Positions 23,783 to 32,841 of a stretch of DNA of 38,340 nucleotides are shown here, piece by piece; position 1 is the stretch's first letter, and each line of letters begins with the position of its first letter. Location: the NCBI GenBank assembly GCA_051418075.1, contig JBPRGG010000045.1, positions 1-38,340 on the forward strand, read 5' to 3'. The translations under genes and the position numbers were made by a program. The notes below the pieces were generated by a model that saw nothing but the letters and a program-made list of their open reading frames with translations, made no database searches and was not told the origin of the DNA. The stretch comes from JBPRGG01 sp051418075 (GTDB lineage: Bacteria; Bacteroidota; Bacteroidia; Cytophagales; Cyclobacteriaceae).

Positions 23783-23816
23783 AAAAAAAAGCTGTACAAT
23801 CACTACTTGTACAGCT
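23783..23816 (-). terminator. Rho-independent terminator of the DUF4168-like gene
   Basis: On the minus strand, AGCTGTACAA and TTGTACAGCT form a perfect 10-bp stem with a 7-nt loop, followed by eight T. It lies 27 nt after the stop codon of the gene at 23843-24298 and separates it from the MFS operon. Confidence 0.88.
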
Positions 23817-23842
23817 AAATCTATTTTTTTATGTATTATGCT

Positions 23843-24298
23843 TTACTCAATATTGAGGACTACAGCATCATATCTTGCTTTGAGGTCGGCATCATCACTC
23901 AGGCCTTTTTTTATGGCAGAGTATTTGGCTCCTGTCATTTGAGAATTATTGATCAGTAGGTTTACCACATCTTTAGCAGCATCTTTCCTTTTATCCATTA
24001 ATTCGGAAACCTTTTGCAAAAATTGGGTTTCCCACTCCTTAGCTGGTTCTCCTGATTTAGTCCTTATTTCATTAAACCGGTTTCCTGTCATCCCTTCCTG
24101 CGCTTTGATCATTTCATTGACAGTAGGACTGATACTACTGGTGATCATTTCCACAGCCATTTGAATAACAGCATAATCTTTTAGATCTTCATCGGTAATT
24201 TCTGCATCCTGAGCAAAAGCCACAGGTGAAATTACAAGAAATAAGGCTAAGGATAATGCAATCCTTTCGAACGTTCTGATTGACTTCATCTTTCTCAT
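23843..24298 (-). CDS. Secreted DUF4168-like protein
   Basis: A 151-residue helical protein with a signal peptide ('LSLALFLVISPVAFAQ', cleavage after AFA). The mature part begins 'ITDEDLKDYAVIQMAVEMI' and ends 'MTGAKYSAIKKGLSDDADLK'. That is the layout of DUF4168 proteins ('iSdeeL.kfA.a...i' at the start; '..eY..ia.al..D.eL..r' at the end). The match is by eye and moderate. The function is unknown; the mature protein should lie in the periplasm. ATGs at 24298 and 24289 both fit. It is monocistronic, with a -7 candidate upstream and a strong terminator downstream. Confidence 0.78.
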   Translation of the reverse strand: MRKMKSIRTFERIALSLALFLVISPVAFAQDAEITDEDLKDYAVIQMAVEMITSSISPTVNEMIKAQEGMTGNRFNEIRTKSGEPAKEWETQFLQKVSELMDKRKDAAKDVVNLLINNSQMTGAKYSAIKKGLSDDADLKARYDAVVLNIE

Positions 24299-24350
24299 TA
24301 TTAGTTTGGTTTTACATTAAATTATTCACGATTTGTATTTTCTCAAACAA

Positions 24351-24358
24351 CAAAACTA
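24351..24358 (-). promoter_or_regulatory. Possible -7 element of the DUF4168-like gene
   Basis: Minus-strand TAGTTTTG, identical to the element before lgt, lies 53 nt before the ATG at 24298. No clear -33 TTG. Confidence 0.35.
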
Positions 24359-24511
24359 CTAAATATTTTATTATCATGAGGATTTTTAATATCACAAGAA
24401 TAGTGCCTGGATTCAAAATAATCAACCCAATATTAACCTTAAACATAAATAAGTTAGATAGGTTTCATTATTAGGGATATATTTTTTTAATAAACTAAAA
24501 TTTTTAAACCT

Positions 24512-25687
24512 ATGAGATTAATGTCCATTCAAGAACTGGAGAAATTATCTAATATTCAAAAACCAAACAGTATAAGTATATATATACCAACACATCGTTC
24601 AGGAAAAGAAGTAAATAATTATGAAGATGGTAAATTATTAAAGACACACACCCAAAATATTAAAAATAATTTAACCGCTAAAGGATGGAATGAAAATGAT
24701 GCTTTACAATATTTACAGCCCATTTATGATTTAATTGATGATAAAGGCTTTTGGCGTCACCAACTGGATGGATTAGCTATATTCTTGTCTGAAGATTTTT
24801 TCAAATATTATCGAATGCCTTTCAGTTTTGATGAATTTGAATTACTTTCCGACTCCTTTTACCTGAAACCTTTGTTACCTGTTTTTAGCAATGATGAGTA
24901 TTATTATATATTGGCTTTAAGCCTGGACAAGGTAAGGGTTTTAGAGGCTAATAAATTTTATGCACATGAACTTGATCTGAATGAACTTTTTCCGGATGGT
25001 ATAGAAGAGATATTAAAATTCTATGAAGACTTTGAACAAAGTCTACAAATGAGGTCGCAGCAAACCGGAGCGAACGAAGGCAGCCAGGTACAATACCATG
25101 GGCAGGGTTCTGCCAAAAAAGACAATACACCTTATATCAAAGAGTATTTTAGGAAAATTAATGAAGGATTAAACCGGATCATGCCTTCGAATCCTAAACC
25201 TACCGTGTTAGCCGGAGTGGATTACTTGCTACCTATTTACAAAGAAGTGAATACAGTCGCCCAGATTGTAGACAAAGGGATAACCGGAAACCCCAATGAC
25301 TTAAAGACTGAAGAATTGTTCGAAAAAAGCAGGTCCATCATAGAACCTTATTTTAATGAATTGAAAGAAAAAAGAAAAAACAAATACCAGCAACTGGCCG
25401 GTACCGGAAAAGCTTCCTATGACATAGAAGAAATTGTAAAGGCTTCATTTAATGGCCGTATAGAAGCTATTTTTGTGACTAAAGAAGCACATGTTTGGGG
25501 AAAATTTACCAATGGAGATCAACAAAAAGTCGAGATGCATCAGCAGTTTCAGGATCATGACAGCTGCCTGGTGGATTTTTCTGCCATTAAAACCTTGCTT
25601 AACGGAGGTGAAGCCTTTTTGGTAGACCCTCAGCATATTCCTGAAAAAAATGTAGATACCGGAATAGCGGCCGTATTCCGCTATTAA
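24512..25687 (+). CDS. baeRF family protein (baeRF3-like)
   Basis: A 391-residue protein of the bacterial archaeo-eukaryotic release factor-like group. It opens with 'NSISIYIPTHRSGKEV', the typical 'p.vSiylPthr.g' strand, and the middle holds 'VQYHGQGSAKKDNTPYIKEY' (about 197-216). The region 'YFRKINEGLN' leading into 'PTVLAGVDYLLPIYKEV' is the eRF1-like core, and the C-terminal third ('EAIFVTKEAHVWGKF', 'DFSAIKTLLNGGEAFLVD') is the eL30-like part. Relatives of eRF1 in archaea and eukaryotes hydrolyse peptidyl-tRNA with a GGQ loop; here HGQG is at the comparable place. A ribosome-rescue or stress role has been proposed for the group from genome context, without experimental proof known to me. 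No partner gene is adjacent. Confidence 0.8.
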   Translation: MRLMSIQELEKLSNIQKPNSISIYIPTHRSGKEVNNYEDGKLLKTHTQNIKNNLTAKGWNENDALQYLQPIYDLIDDKGFWRHQLDGLAIFLSEDFFKYYRMPFSFDEFELLSDSFYLKPLLPVFSNDEYYYILALSLDKVRVLEANKFYAHELDLNELFPDGIEEILKFYEDFEQSLQMRSQQTGANEGSQVQYHGQGSAKKDNTPYIKEYFRKINEGLNRIMPSNPKPTVLAGVDYLLPIYKEVNTVAQIVDKGITGNPNDLKTEELFEKSRSIIEPYFNELKEKRKNKYQQLAGTGKASYDIEEIVKASFNGRIEAIFVTKEAHVWGKFTNGDQQKVEMHQQFQDHDSCLVDFSAIKTLLNGGEAFLVDPQHIPEKNVDTGIAAVFRY

Positions 25688-25707
25688 AACATAGATAAAG
25701 AGAGAAA

Positions 25708-25740
25708 ATTAAAGGTGTTCAATTTTTGGACACCTTTAAT
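25708..25740. terminator. Bidirectional terminator between convergent genes
   Basis: ATTAAAGGTGT (25708-25718) and ACACCTTTAAT (25730-25740) form a perfect 11-bp stem with an 11-nt loop. It lies between the baeRF stop and the stop codon of the minus-strand fucosyltransferase-like gene; T-rich and A-rich flanks occur on both sides. Confidence 0.75.
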
Positions 25741-26651
25741 TATTTTATCTTATGATATTTAAAAAGATGATCAATGCTATTCGTAATGATAAATTTTTCC
25801 AGGTTTACCCGTTTGGTTTCAGGTTCTAAAAATGATAAAGGTACTTGTCCGTAAAAGGAGGCCCACATGGTGAATGAACTGGGTGCTCCTATCAAATAAT
25901 CACAACGGGCCAGGGTATACAGATCCTCAATGAATTTACCTGTTCCGGTAACCACATCCAGTTCTTTAAAAAAATGAACATCTATCTTTTCATCAGAACA
26001 AATCAAAAACCGCACCTGTTGGTTTTCCTTTTTCAGTTTTTGTTCCAGTAATCTCATGTTTTGCAGGTAAATGTGGTCATCAAAAAAAAACTTTCCTCCG
26101 GCAAATCTGCGATAATCATATTTTCTGATGTGTACCCCAACCAGCACTAAATTCTGAGCTTTTACCGAACTGATAAGCTGGTCGATAGCTTGTTGATTTT
26201 TAGGTAATGGTTTGAAAAACTGACGAATCAAATGGCTATGTTTCATCAGATGCTCATCATCACGATAAAACAGACCTCCATCCCGGACTATGATCAAGGA
26301 ATTTTTAGCAGGTTCCAGGAATTTTTCTTGATTCAAATCAAACACTTTATTTTTTTCACGAAGCTTTAGAACCTGGTATTTTCGACCTTTGGGCCATCGG
26401 TTCTTTATGATTTCAATCCAGGCTTGTATCAGGAGGAACAGCAGGTAATCCAGAATGATCCACCGGCTCAACCGGGTTTTTATAGGATAGCCGGCAAAAT
26501 CATTTTTGCGGGTAGATTCAAACTTAGGAATATACTCATCAAAATTACGGTAGATCAGCTTATGACCATGCTCTATGGCATTGGCAGCAAAATAACTAAA
26601 GATCCATAAACGGTTAGCCAAACGACCGTATTTTTTACCCATTATTACCAT
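25740..26651 (-). CDS. GT11-like fucosyltransferase family protein
   Basis: A 303-residue putative glycosyltransferase. 'YGRLANRLWIFSYFAANA' near the N-terminus is the 'GrLGNqmf.ya.a.a' start of GT11/GT23-type enzymes. 'LVGVHIRKYDYRRFAGGKF' corresponds to the GDP-fucose-binding 'vHiRrgDy' motif, and 'DLYTLARCDYLIGAPSSFTM' matches the 'dl.lms.c...IiansSfSwW' motif. It would transfer a sugar, most likely from GDP-fucose, to a surface glycan. A basic amphipathic stretch in the middle ('ILDYLLFLLIQAWIEII') may hold it at the membrane. It is the last gene of the polysaccharide operon, 5 nt after the methyltransferase gene. ATGs at 26651 and 26642 are both possible. Confidence 0.78.
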   Translation of the reverse strand: MVIMGKKYGRLANRLWIFSYFAANAIEHGHKLIYRNFDEYIPKFESTRKNDFAGYPIKTRLSRWIILDYLLFLLIQAWIEIIKNRWPKGRKYQVLKLREKNKVFDLNQEKFLEPAKNSLIIVRDGGLFYRDDEHLMKHSHLIRQFFKPLPKNQQAIDQLISSVKAQNLVLVGVHIRKYDYRRFAGGKFFFDDHIYLQNMRLLEQKLKKENQQVRFLICSDEKIDVHFFKELDVVTGTGKFIEDLYTLARCDYLIGAPSSFTMWASFYGQVPLSFLEPETKRVNLEKFIITNSIDHLFKYHKIK

Positions 26652-26656
26652 ACCAA

Positions 26657-27397
26657 CTATATATTTTTCTTCAATCGGTCAATTTTTTTAAAAAACCTGC
26701 CAAATTTATAATGAATTTTCCAGATTTTTTGATGCTTGGCTAAATTAACGAATTCTGATAAAGGTTTTTCTCTGGATGCCATCCATATTCCTCCCCGGCT
26801 GGTATGATAGTCAAGAAAAAGGGCCTGATGTTTAAACAAGGAGAAATACTGATGATAGTACTTTCGATTGGCATCATGGAGGATCACCACCCCATCCCTG
26901 GCCAGCAAGTCATAAGCTCTGCGTACACATTGAGACCTGGCCCTTCCATCTACCAGAATGAAATCCTGAGGGGATTCAGGGTATTGGATATAACTTTCCA
27001 TATCCTGGCTGCTACCATCCTGGTACTGATCACTAAAGGGGTATTGATCCGGAGGTATGCATTTTATAGTGACCTGCGGGTTTTGATTGGCCTTGGATAT
27101 CTTCTCGGCCCATTCCTGATCATGTTCAATCGAAAGCCATTTAAAATCTCCCTTGATCCATTTTGGAAATGAAACAGTACTGAATCCTGTCCCCCACTCC
27201 AGACAGCGGGAAGGATCTTGATTCAAAAGCAGTTCTGTAATCAAATCAATCTCTTTGTGTTTCATCCAGGCATAAAAAGCCTGAGGATTGAGCTTTCTGT
27301 GAATCTTGGATTTAACATCCCGGTAAAACTGGGACACTACTGATGTTTTTATGTCATAATTAAGCCGGTGAACTTGTTGTTTCTTTTTTGATACCAT
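26657..27397 (-). CDS. SAM-dependent methyltransferase-like protein in glycan operon
   Basis: A 246-residue Rossmann-type protein. Motif I is 'RCLEWGTGFSTVSFPKWI' (~65-82) with 'WLSIEHDQEWAEKI' as the next strand. 'DFILVDGRARSQCVRRAYD' and 'DGVVILHDANRKYY' match motifs of class I enzymes of the Methyltransf_24 type, seen in many sugar-modifying loci. It may O-methylate a glycan residue. A basic C-terminus ('FGRFFKKIDRLKKNI') suggests membrane contact. The start overlaps the preceding glycosyltransferase gene by 38 nt. Confidence 0.78.
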   Translation of the reverse strand: MVSKKKQQVHRLNYDIKTSVVSQFYRDVKSKIHRKLNPQAFYAWMKHKEIDLITELLLNQDPSRCLEWGTGFSTVSFPKWIKGDFKWLSIEHDQEWAEKISKANQNPQVTIKCIPPDQYPFSDQYQDGSSQDMESYIQYPESPQDFILVDGRARSQCVRRAYDLLARDGVVILHDANRKYYHQYFSLFKHQALFLDYHTSRGGIWMASREKPLSEFVNLAKHQKIWKIHYKFGRFFKKIDRLKKNI

Positions 27398-28202
27398 AGG
27401 CTGTCCAGGTTACTCTTTGATTGCGGGTTTGTTTTCTTATGTTCAGGTTTTTTTGTATCGATTCAGGGGTAGCGTAGCCTCTTTTATGATCCAGGTGGAT
27501 GCAAATGGCGCTATATCGGATTTGCTTTGATTTGATACCATTGTTGAATAACCTTTCCCCCAACTCCCGGTCCTGGCCACCATATTGCATTCTTTCGTCA
27601 TATCCATTGACCGCTAAAATATCCTCCTTCCATCCGGAAGCATTATGACCATTCCAGGGGGCTCCTGCCGGGGTAAATCGATTAAGAGCCTTTTCTTTCC
27701 AGCCGGAAGAAGTTAGCTTCAACAATTTATAGGTCCACTCCAGCCCATTGGCCAGCAACCATTCCGCCTCAAAAGCCCGTCCTTCGAATATATCTTTCTG
27801 TGTGATCCTTTTACTGGTAGTCAGCGGCAACTTGAAATAGCCACCTGATAAAAAGAAACCAGGCTGGGAATACTTTTTATGTACAGCTACAAAATCCTTC
27901 CGGGGCACGCAATCACCATCAGTAAAGATCAGGTATGGCGTAGTAGAGGCCTGAATCGCCTTATTCAGAATGCGTGATTTTTGAAAACCTTCATCAGGTT
28001 GCCATACATGCTTGATATCAAGCTTAAATGCCTGACCCACCTGAGCTATTTTTTCTCTGGTTTCAGCACCTGAACCATCATCAGCTACAACGATCTCAAA
28101 ATTCCTGTCCTGTTGGTTGGCAAAGCCCCAAAGGACCTTTTCCAACCAGTCTACACTATTGTAGGTAGTAAAAATCACAGATACTTTATCTTTTTCCTGC
28201 AT
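27360..28202 (-). CDS. Glycosyltransferase family 2 with galactosyltransferase-like C-terminus
   Basis: A 280-residue GT-A fold enzyme. 'VSVIFTTYNSVDWLEKVL' opens the nucleotide-sugar-binding domain. 'IVVADDGSG' and the DXD-like 'FTDGDCVPRKDF' bind sugar nucleotide and metal. The C-terminal part 'NGYDERMQYGGQDRELGERL' is the acceptor-site motif of Glyco_transf_7C (beta-4-galactosyltransferase-like) domains. It adds one residue to a surface glycan on the cytoplasmic face of the inner membrane. It overlaps the upstream GT2 gene by 17 nt and the downstream methyltransferase gene by 38 nt, so the three are tightly coupled. Confidence 0.9.
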   Translation of the reverse strand: MQEKDKVSVIFTTYNSVDWLEKVLWGFANQQDRNFEIVVADDGSGAETREKIAQVGQAFKLDIKHVWQPDEGFQKSRILNKAIQASTTPYLIFTDGDCVPRKDFVAVHKKYSQPGFFLSGGYFKLPLTTSKRITQKDIFEGRAFEAEWLLANGLEWTYKLLKLTSSGWKEKALNRFTPAGAPWNGHNASGWKEDILAVNGYDERMQYGGQDRELGERLFNNGIKSKQIRYSAICIHLDHKRGYATPESIQKNLNIRKQTRNQRVTWTAYGIKKETTSSPA

Positions 28203-28959
28203 CTTTTTTCTGTAATTCCAATAGATTCACGTATTTAAAATAATTTAAAACAGCTGAATTCAAACAAGCAATTAGACCATAATAACCATCCAGGAAGCCT
28301 AATTTGAACACATATCTTTTAATGAATTTAAAGACAGGGCTAAAGATAATAAAAAACAGGTTTGATTTTTTGCCTTTCTGGTGTGCTGACCTGGCGGCTA
28401 TCGCTGAAAAATGTACCATTTGGTCAAAATGGTCTTTCACCTCCTCATAAGCAAAATGAAGCAGGTCTCCTGGTAACCTTTTCACTGAAAGGTCAGGATG
28501 CAATACAACCCGGTCATGAGGATTTACTCCGCCCCAGCAGGCTTTATGTCGATTCCATAAACGGGTCTTGGTATCAGGATACCATTTGCCGTACCTGAGC
28601 CACTTTCCATAGAAATTATTTAACCGGTTAAACCGGTAGGCATCATAATCCATCGACTTTTTTTCTTTTAGAATATTGTTTCTTAAGGCTTCAGATAAAG
28701 CTTCATCTGCATCCAGAGATAATACATAATCAAAACGTGCCTGCTGCATGGCAAAATTCTTTTGTTCAATGTATCCCAAAAAAGCTTGTTGAATGACCCT
28801 GACCTGTAATTCCCGGCAAATGGCAACGGTTTGGTCGGAGGAAAAGGAATCTACTACCAGGATCTCATCTGCCACACCCATCAGAGAAGTAATACACCTT
28901 CTGATGTTCTTTTCTTCGTTGAAGGTAATGACCACGGCAGAGATCTCTGTTGGCTCCAT
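28186..28959 (-). CDS. Glycosyltransferase family 2, WaaE/KdtX-like
   Basis: A 257-residue GT2 of the lipopolysaccharide core beta-glucosyltransferase (WaaE) type. 'ISAVVITFNEEKNIRRCI' begins the domain, 'ILVVDSFSSDQTVAIC' and 'QKNFAMQQA' follow, and 'VLSLDADEAL' holds the metal-binding aspartates. 'FNRLNNFYGKWLRYGKWYPD' with 'TRLWNR' is diagnostic for this subgroup. Two hydrophobic stretches near the C-terminus may attach it to the membrane. The start shares one base with the stop codon of the GT4 gene (TAATG). Confidence 0.92.
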   Translation of the reverse strand: MEPTEISAVVITFNEEKNIRRCITSLMGVADEILVVDSFSSDQTVAICRELQVRVIQQAFLGYIEQKNFAMQQARFDYVLSLDADEALSEALRNNILKEKKSMDYDAYRFNRLNNFYGKWLRYGKWYPDTKTRLWNRHKACWGGVNPHDRVVLHPDLSVKRLPGDLLHFAYEEVKDHFDQMVHFSAIAARSAHQKGKKSNLFFIIFSPVFKFIKRYVFKLGFLDGYYGLIACLNSAVLNYFKYVNLLELQKKDAGKR

Positions 28960-30050
28960 TATTTTTTTTGATTAATTAACTCCTGAAAAAAGTTCTGGTA
29001 CTGATCCAGGGTATTTTTGATATTAAACTGTTCCAAAGCAGTTTTTTTTCCATTGTGCCTGAACCGGCTGACTAATTCCTGATTATTTTTTATTTTTTGG
29101 ATATAAACGGCCAGGGAGGCTATATCCTGATCCTGGAACAAAAATCCATTTTCTTCCTGTCTGATCACTTCTCTGTTGCCTGAAAAATCTGTGGCAATTA
29201 CTGGTACTTCCAGGGCCATGGCTTCCAGTAAAGCCTGGGAAAGCCCCTCCATGGTTGAAGCCAATATCTTCAAATCAAATAGCCTGTAATAGTTTAAAAT
29301 CTGGTCTGCCGGTACCATGCCAGTGAAACAGACCTTGTGCCTGGGGTCAAGTTGAGCTAATAAAGGTAAATATTCAGGAGATTTTTCTATTCCAACAAAA
29401 ATGGTTTTGGTGGAAAATGGAACCAATTGCAAGGCTTTCAGTATTTGTTCCTGCTTTTTTTTACGGGATACACAACCAATCACAAAATCCTGGTGGGAAA
29501 TATCAAAGTCATCTCTGAGCGATGCTACTTTGGCCTGATCGATCATTTCATACTTTTCCGGTGGAGTGCCATTATAAATCACCTTAATGTGTTGCGAAGG
29601 AATGCTTTTTTCTACCAGCGAATCTTTGACACCCTGACTTACCGCCACTATTTTATCAGTACCTTTTACATATACTAAATTTTGCAAAAAACCTCCCATA
29701 CTGGCTGAGATCTGTCTGCGGGTATGTACTACTTTCACAGGCAAGCCATAAAGAAATTTGGCCAAAACACTGGTATAACGGTCGTAACTGGACTGAGCAT
29801 TGATCAATTCGATCTGATGATGTTGCACTGCTTGTTTGATCTGTCTCATATTGTGGCGGTCGAAACGAGATTGAAAAGTCATGGGGATTAATTGAACTTT
29901 TGTTTGCTGCAACAACTGAAATAACAGGGACTCTTTTCTGCACCCCATAAATATTTGATGGCCCCGCTCAGCCAAACCTCTGGTAAGGTAGAAAATAGAA
30001 TTGGTAGATCCGGCAATATCACCCTGATATGTCAAAATTAGGATTCTCAA
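28959..30050 (-). CDS. Glycosyltransferase family 4
   Basis: A 363-residue GT-B fold enzyme with the usual two Rossmann halves. The N-terminal half binds the acceptor ('MRILILTYQGDIAGSTNSIF', 'RGLAERGHQI'). In the C-terminal half 'VIYNGTPPEKYE' and 'DFVIGCVSRKKKQEQILKAL' lead to the donor site. 'STMEGLSQALLEAMALEVPV' contains the E-x7-E motif of retaining GT4 enzymes, and 'NGFLFQDQDIASLA' closes the domain. It is the second gene of the polysaccharide operon, 94 nt after the Wzc-like gene. Confidence 0.93.
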   Translation of the reverse strand: MRILILTYQGDIAGSTNSIFYLTRGLAERGHQIFMGCRKESLLFQLLQQTKVQLIPMTFQSRFDRHNMRQIKQAVQHHQIELINAQSSYDRYTSVLAKFLYGLPVKVVHTRRQISASMGGFLQNLVYVKGTDKIVAVSQGVKDSLVEKSIPSQHIKVIYNGTPPEKYEMIDQAKVASLRDDFDISHQDFVIGCVSRKKKQEQILKALQLVPFSTKTIFVGIEKSPEYLPLLAQLDPRHKVCFTGMVPADQILNYYRLFDLKILASTMEGLSQALLEAMALEVPVIATDFSGNREVIRQEENGFLFQDQDIASLAVYIQKIKNNQELVSRFRHNGKKTALEQFNIKNTLDQYQNFFQELINQKK

Positions 30051-30144
30051 TTATAATTTGGTTTGACTGTTTGAATGAAATTGAGCGCCAAATTACATTT
30101 TATTCAATTGATGGGCAAGCATTTTCGGAGCAGAGGTGATAAAG

Positions 30145-32436
30145 TCAGGGTTTAAAATTAGTATGATGATAATCCACCTGATTTAGAATACCTCCGGTAA
30201 GCCTGTTTCTGATTTTCTTCAAATTATTAATTGTATGCAGATCCTGTTGTTTCAGGTTGGTTAAAGCTGAAAATACAGGCACCATTTTATCAGCATATTT
30301 AAACAGATCCTGACTGTCAGGATAGTCATTTAAGGCAGCTGCTTCCATGAAAATATAATCGTAAGTGTTACTTACATGTTGCAATATTTGATCAAAATGC
30401 ATGTTGGCCAATACCCGGCCCATGGTACGTTGCCTCACCTTGTTACTGCCCATCACATCAATATATTTGTTGGAGGTCTGAGCTATCAGGGCTTCCGGAT
30501 ATTTTTGGGGATCATATTCATAATCCCGATCTGTAATAAACCTGGTGCCGGTTTCGAGCATTTTATAATAATCTGTTTCCGGCAGCAGACTTTTAGTCAG
30601 CCCATTTGTTTTGAAATTTGTATCAATAATCAGTATGCGTTTTCTGGAAAGCGACATGGAATTTGCCAGGCTTAGAATCAGAAATGATTTTCCATCACCA
30701 CTCCGGGGACTGACAAATAAAATGATCTTTGCCTCAGGGTTTTTCCGTTCCAGGGCAAAGCTTAACTTTCTTACACCTTGCTTAAATGCCTCATGCGGAG
30801 GATTTTGTGAGATCTTTTTAAAGATCTTATGAGGTTGTAATTTTTTGGTATCTATGAGGGCAACCGAAGTGAGCAATGGGAATCCGGCTTTTTTGGTAAA
30901 CCTGTTGGGAGTTTTTACCCTGGGATCAAAAAGCTCTACTACTACAAAAGCGATCAATATTAAAAACAAGCTGCTGCTACCAGCCATGGCCATCAATTTG
31001 GGCTTCACATTATTTATAGGTGTACGACTGGGTTTACCCACTACAATGATTTTGATAGGGCTATCCGCTTCTTCCACTTTTTTCTTTTTCTCAATTTCTA
31101 CCTGATTGATTTCAGTATTTTTTGCCTGGTTCAATTGATTAATAGCGGCCAAATAATCATTCAGGGCCTGCTCTACCTGCCTATCCAGCTGATAAATTTC
31201 ATCCTGATAATTGTGCTGGTCAGAAGATGGTACAATGACAATATTTCTGATTTGATATTCAATGTTTTTTACCTTGTTCTGAGCCGCAGCAAGTTCTTTT
31301 TCCACAGATTCCCGCTGACTAAGCAGGGTTTCCAATTCTTTTTGGCTATTGCTGATGGTAGATATTCTGTTCATCTCCGATCTTAACTCTTTTCTCAGCA
31401 TTTCCAGGGTACTTTCAATTTCCTGATTGTTTGATCCCTGATCAATAAAAACCTGGTTAAGATCATTGATTTTTTCCTTCAGGTTGATGATCCTTTGATT
31501 GATCTCAGCCATAGAAGGATTTTTCTGTAATTCCTGGATTTGCTGATTCAATTCCTCAATCTGATCCTGGTTTTTTTTAACCTGTCCCAATTGATAGTTT
31601 TTACTTCTGTTCAACTGGTTCAAGCTGGCTAGTTTTGAAGCATTTTCCTCATTATTATTGCCTTCCAGGCTTTTACGTTTAAGATCGTTTAGTGCTGCTG
31701 TCTTTTGGTCCAGCAAGTCTTTCCTTTGTTCTACCAGCCGGGTCAACTTAAGAATTCTATCCGGGTCCGAATCTTTAGGAGAGGTCACTTTGATTTCTCT
31801 TTCAGGTTGCTGCTGAAATTCATAGAACCTTATCAGTTCATTGGCCAGGGTATTTACCGCAAAAGCTGACAATTCCGGGTCTTCAGATATAAATTCAACT
31901 GCCATAAGATCAGAATCTGTAATGCGGTATATATTCAGACTTTGCAACAGGCTCTGATAGTCATAATCATATAATTGCAATAAATCAACGATTAGTTTAT
32001 CCTTTTGTGGTTCAAGGGTCTTAAAATCAGAGGCTTTATCATTAATTTTTGATCTTAAATCTGGTATATCAGCCGGGGACAGGTCTGCTTTTAAATCATA
32101 TTTGGAATTAAATACTTCCAGTTCACTGGTTTTAATATCTCTGAAGGACTCGTCTTCAAATTCCAGGGCATGCTGTAACAGGCTATAAGATAGTTGATCA
32201 ATGATCAGTGGAGACTGAATGGTTTTGATCATCTCCTCTATATTCAGATGCTCCTGAGCCGGCTGTTTGAAGCTTACTTCCTTGGCATAATCTATGGATA
32301 ATTGTGTAACAGACCGGTACCGGGATGGAAACAACATTTCCGAAATAAAATAAGTCATTGCAATTAGTACAAGCGGTACGCTTATAATAATTAATTTCTT
32401 ACGCCAAATTGCCCTGATTAAACTTGCAAAACTCAT
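30145..32436 (-). CDS. Wzc/Wzz-like polysaccharide chain-length protein, degenerate kinase domain
   Basis: A 763-residue inner-membrane protein. Membrane helix 1 is ~14-32. The periplasmic Wzz-type region contains long coiled coils at ~225-450. Helix 2 is ~481-502, and a cytoplasmic P-loop domain starts at ~560. The Walker A motif is intact ('SPRSGDGKS', 576-584), and Walker A' is 'ILIIDTNFKT' (Asp605). The Walker B position reads 'YDYIFMEAAALND' with Glu698 where BY-kinases have Asp and 'DTPP'. The C-terminus lacks the tyrosine cluster ('YHHTNFKP'). ATP binding is possible, but autokinase activity is doubtful. It would control length or export of the polysaccharide made by the five genes downstream. 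Confidence 0.87.
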   Translation of the reverse strand: MSFASLIRAIWRKKLIIISVPLVLIAMTYFISEMLFPSRYRSVTQLSIDYAKEVSFKQPAQEHLNIEEMIKTIQSPLIIDQLSYSLLQHALEFEDESFRDIKTSELEVFNSKYDLKADLSPADIPDLRSKINDKASDFKTLEPQKDKLIVDLLQLYDYDYQSLLQSLNIYRITDSDLMAVEFISEDPELSAFAVNTLANELIRFYEFQQQPEREIKVTSPKDSDPDRILKLTRLVEQRKDLLDQKTAALNDLKRKSLEGNNNEENASKLASLNQLNRSKNYQLGQVKKNQDQIEELNQQIQELQKNPSMAEINQRIINLKEKINDLNQVFIDQGSNNQEIESTLEMLRKELRSEMNRISTISNSQKELETLLSQRESVEKELAAAQNKVKNIEYQIRNIVIVPSSDQHNYQDEIYQLDRQVEQALNDYLAAINQLNQAKNTEINQVEIEKKKKVEEADSPIKIIVVGKPSRTPINNVKPKLMAMAGSSSLFLILIAFVVVELFDPRVKTPNRFTKKAGFPLLTSVALIDTKKLQPHKIFKKISQNPPHEAFKQGVRKLSFALERKNPEAKIILFVSPRSGDGKSFLILSLANSMSLSRKRILIIDTNFKTNGLTKSLLPETDYYKMLETGTRFITDRDYEYDPQKYPEALIAQTSNKYIDVMGSNKVRQRTMGRVLANMHFDQILQHVSNTYDYIFMEAAALNDYPDSQDLFKYADKMVPVFSALTNLKQQDLHTINNLKKIRNRLTGGILNQVDYHHTNFKP

Positions 32437-32841
32437 TCAACTGTAATTTTATTCAAATTTATATAACAAAATTGTATTAATAAAGCCCCTGATAAAATGA
32501 AACTTTACTGCTTTACCAATTTGTTACACATGTCCCCTGTTTTTGTTTTCAAATATAATTGAATCCGCTGTTTACAGAAAAATAAACAAATAATATTTAA
32601 CATCTTTAATAATTTGATAACGAAAGATGCACCAAAAAAGATCATTATTCTCTGTTTAATTGCGCATTTATTTAGTTAATGAATAGTTAACTCTATTATT
32701 ACATAATAACAACTTTATTTTAGAAATAATTTGCTCGCAGCCTATAATGTAGAAACTATGTCTGGAGGGGAGTAATAACTTTATTCTTTAAAATACTATC
32801 AGTGCTGATCTAATCATCCCCATCAGAAAGTCAATCTGCCG
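32437..32841. other. AT-rich intergenic region of about 405 nt
   Basis: Separates the upstream FkbM methyltransferase gene from the Wzc-like gene. It shows no coding frame, but short palindromes such as AGTTAACT near 32687, and it should hold the polysaccharide operon promoter. Confidence 0.5.
32550..32557 (-). promoter_or_regulatory. Possible -7 element of the polysaccharide operon
   Basis: Minus-strand TATATTTG fits TAnnTTTG; T-rich sequence lies 20 nt upstream, but no exact TTG. A second exact match (TAAATTTG, 32454-32461) lies too close to the start to prefer. Confidence 0.3.

Noticed and set aside
30145..32436. Calling the Wzc-like protein an active tyrosine autokinase
   Set aside because: Walker B and the C-terminal tyrosine cluster are not conserved.
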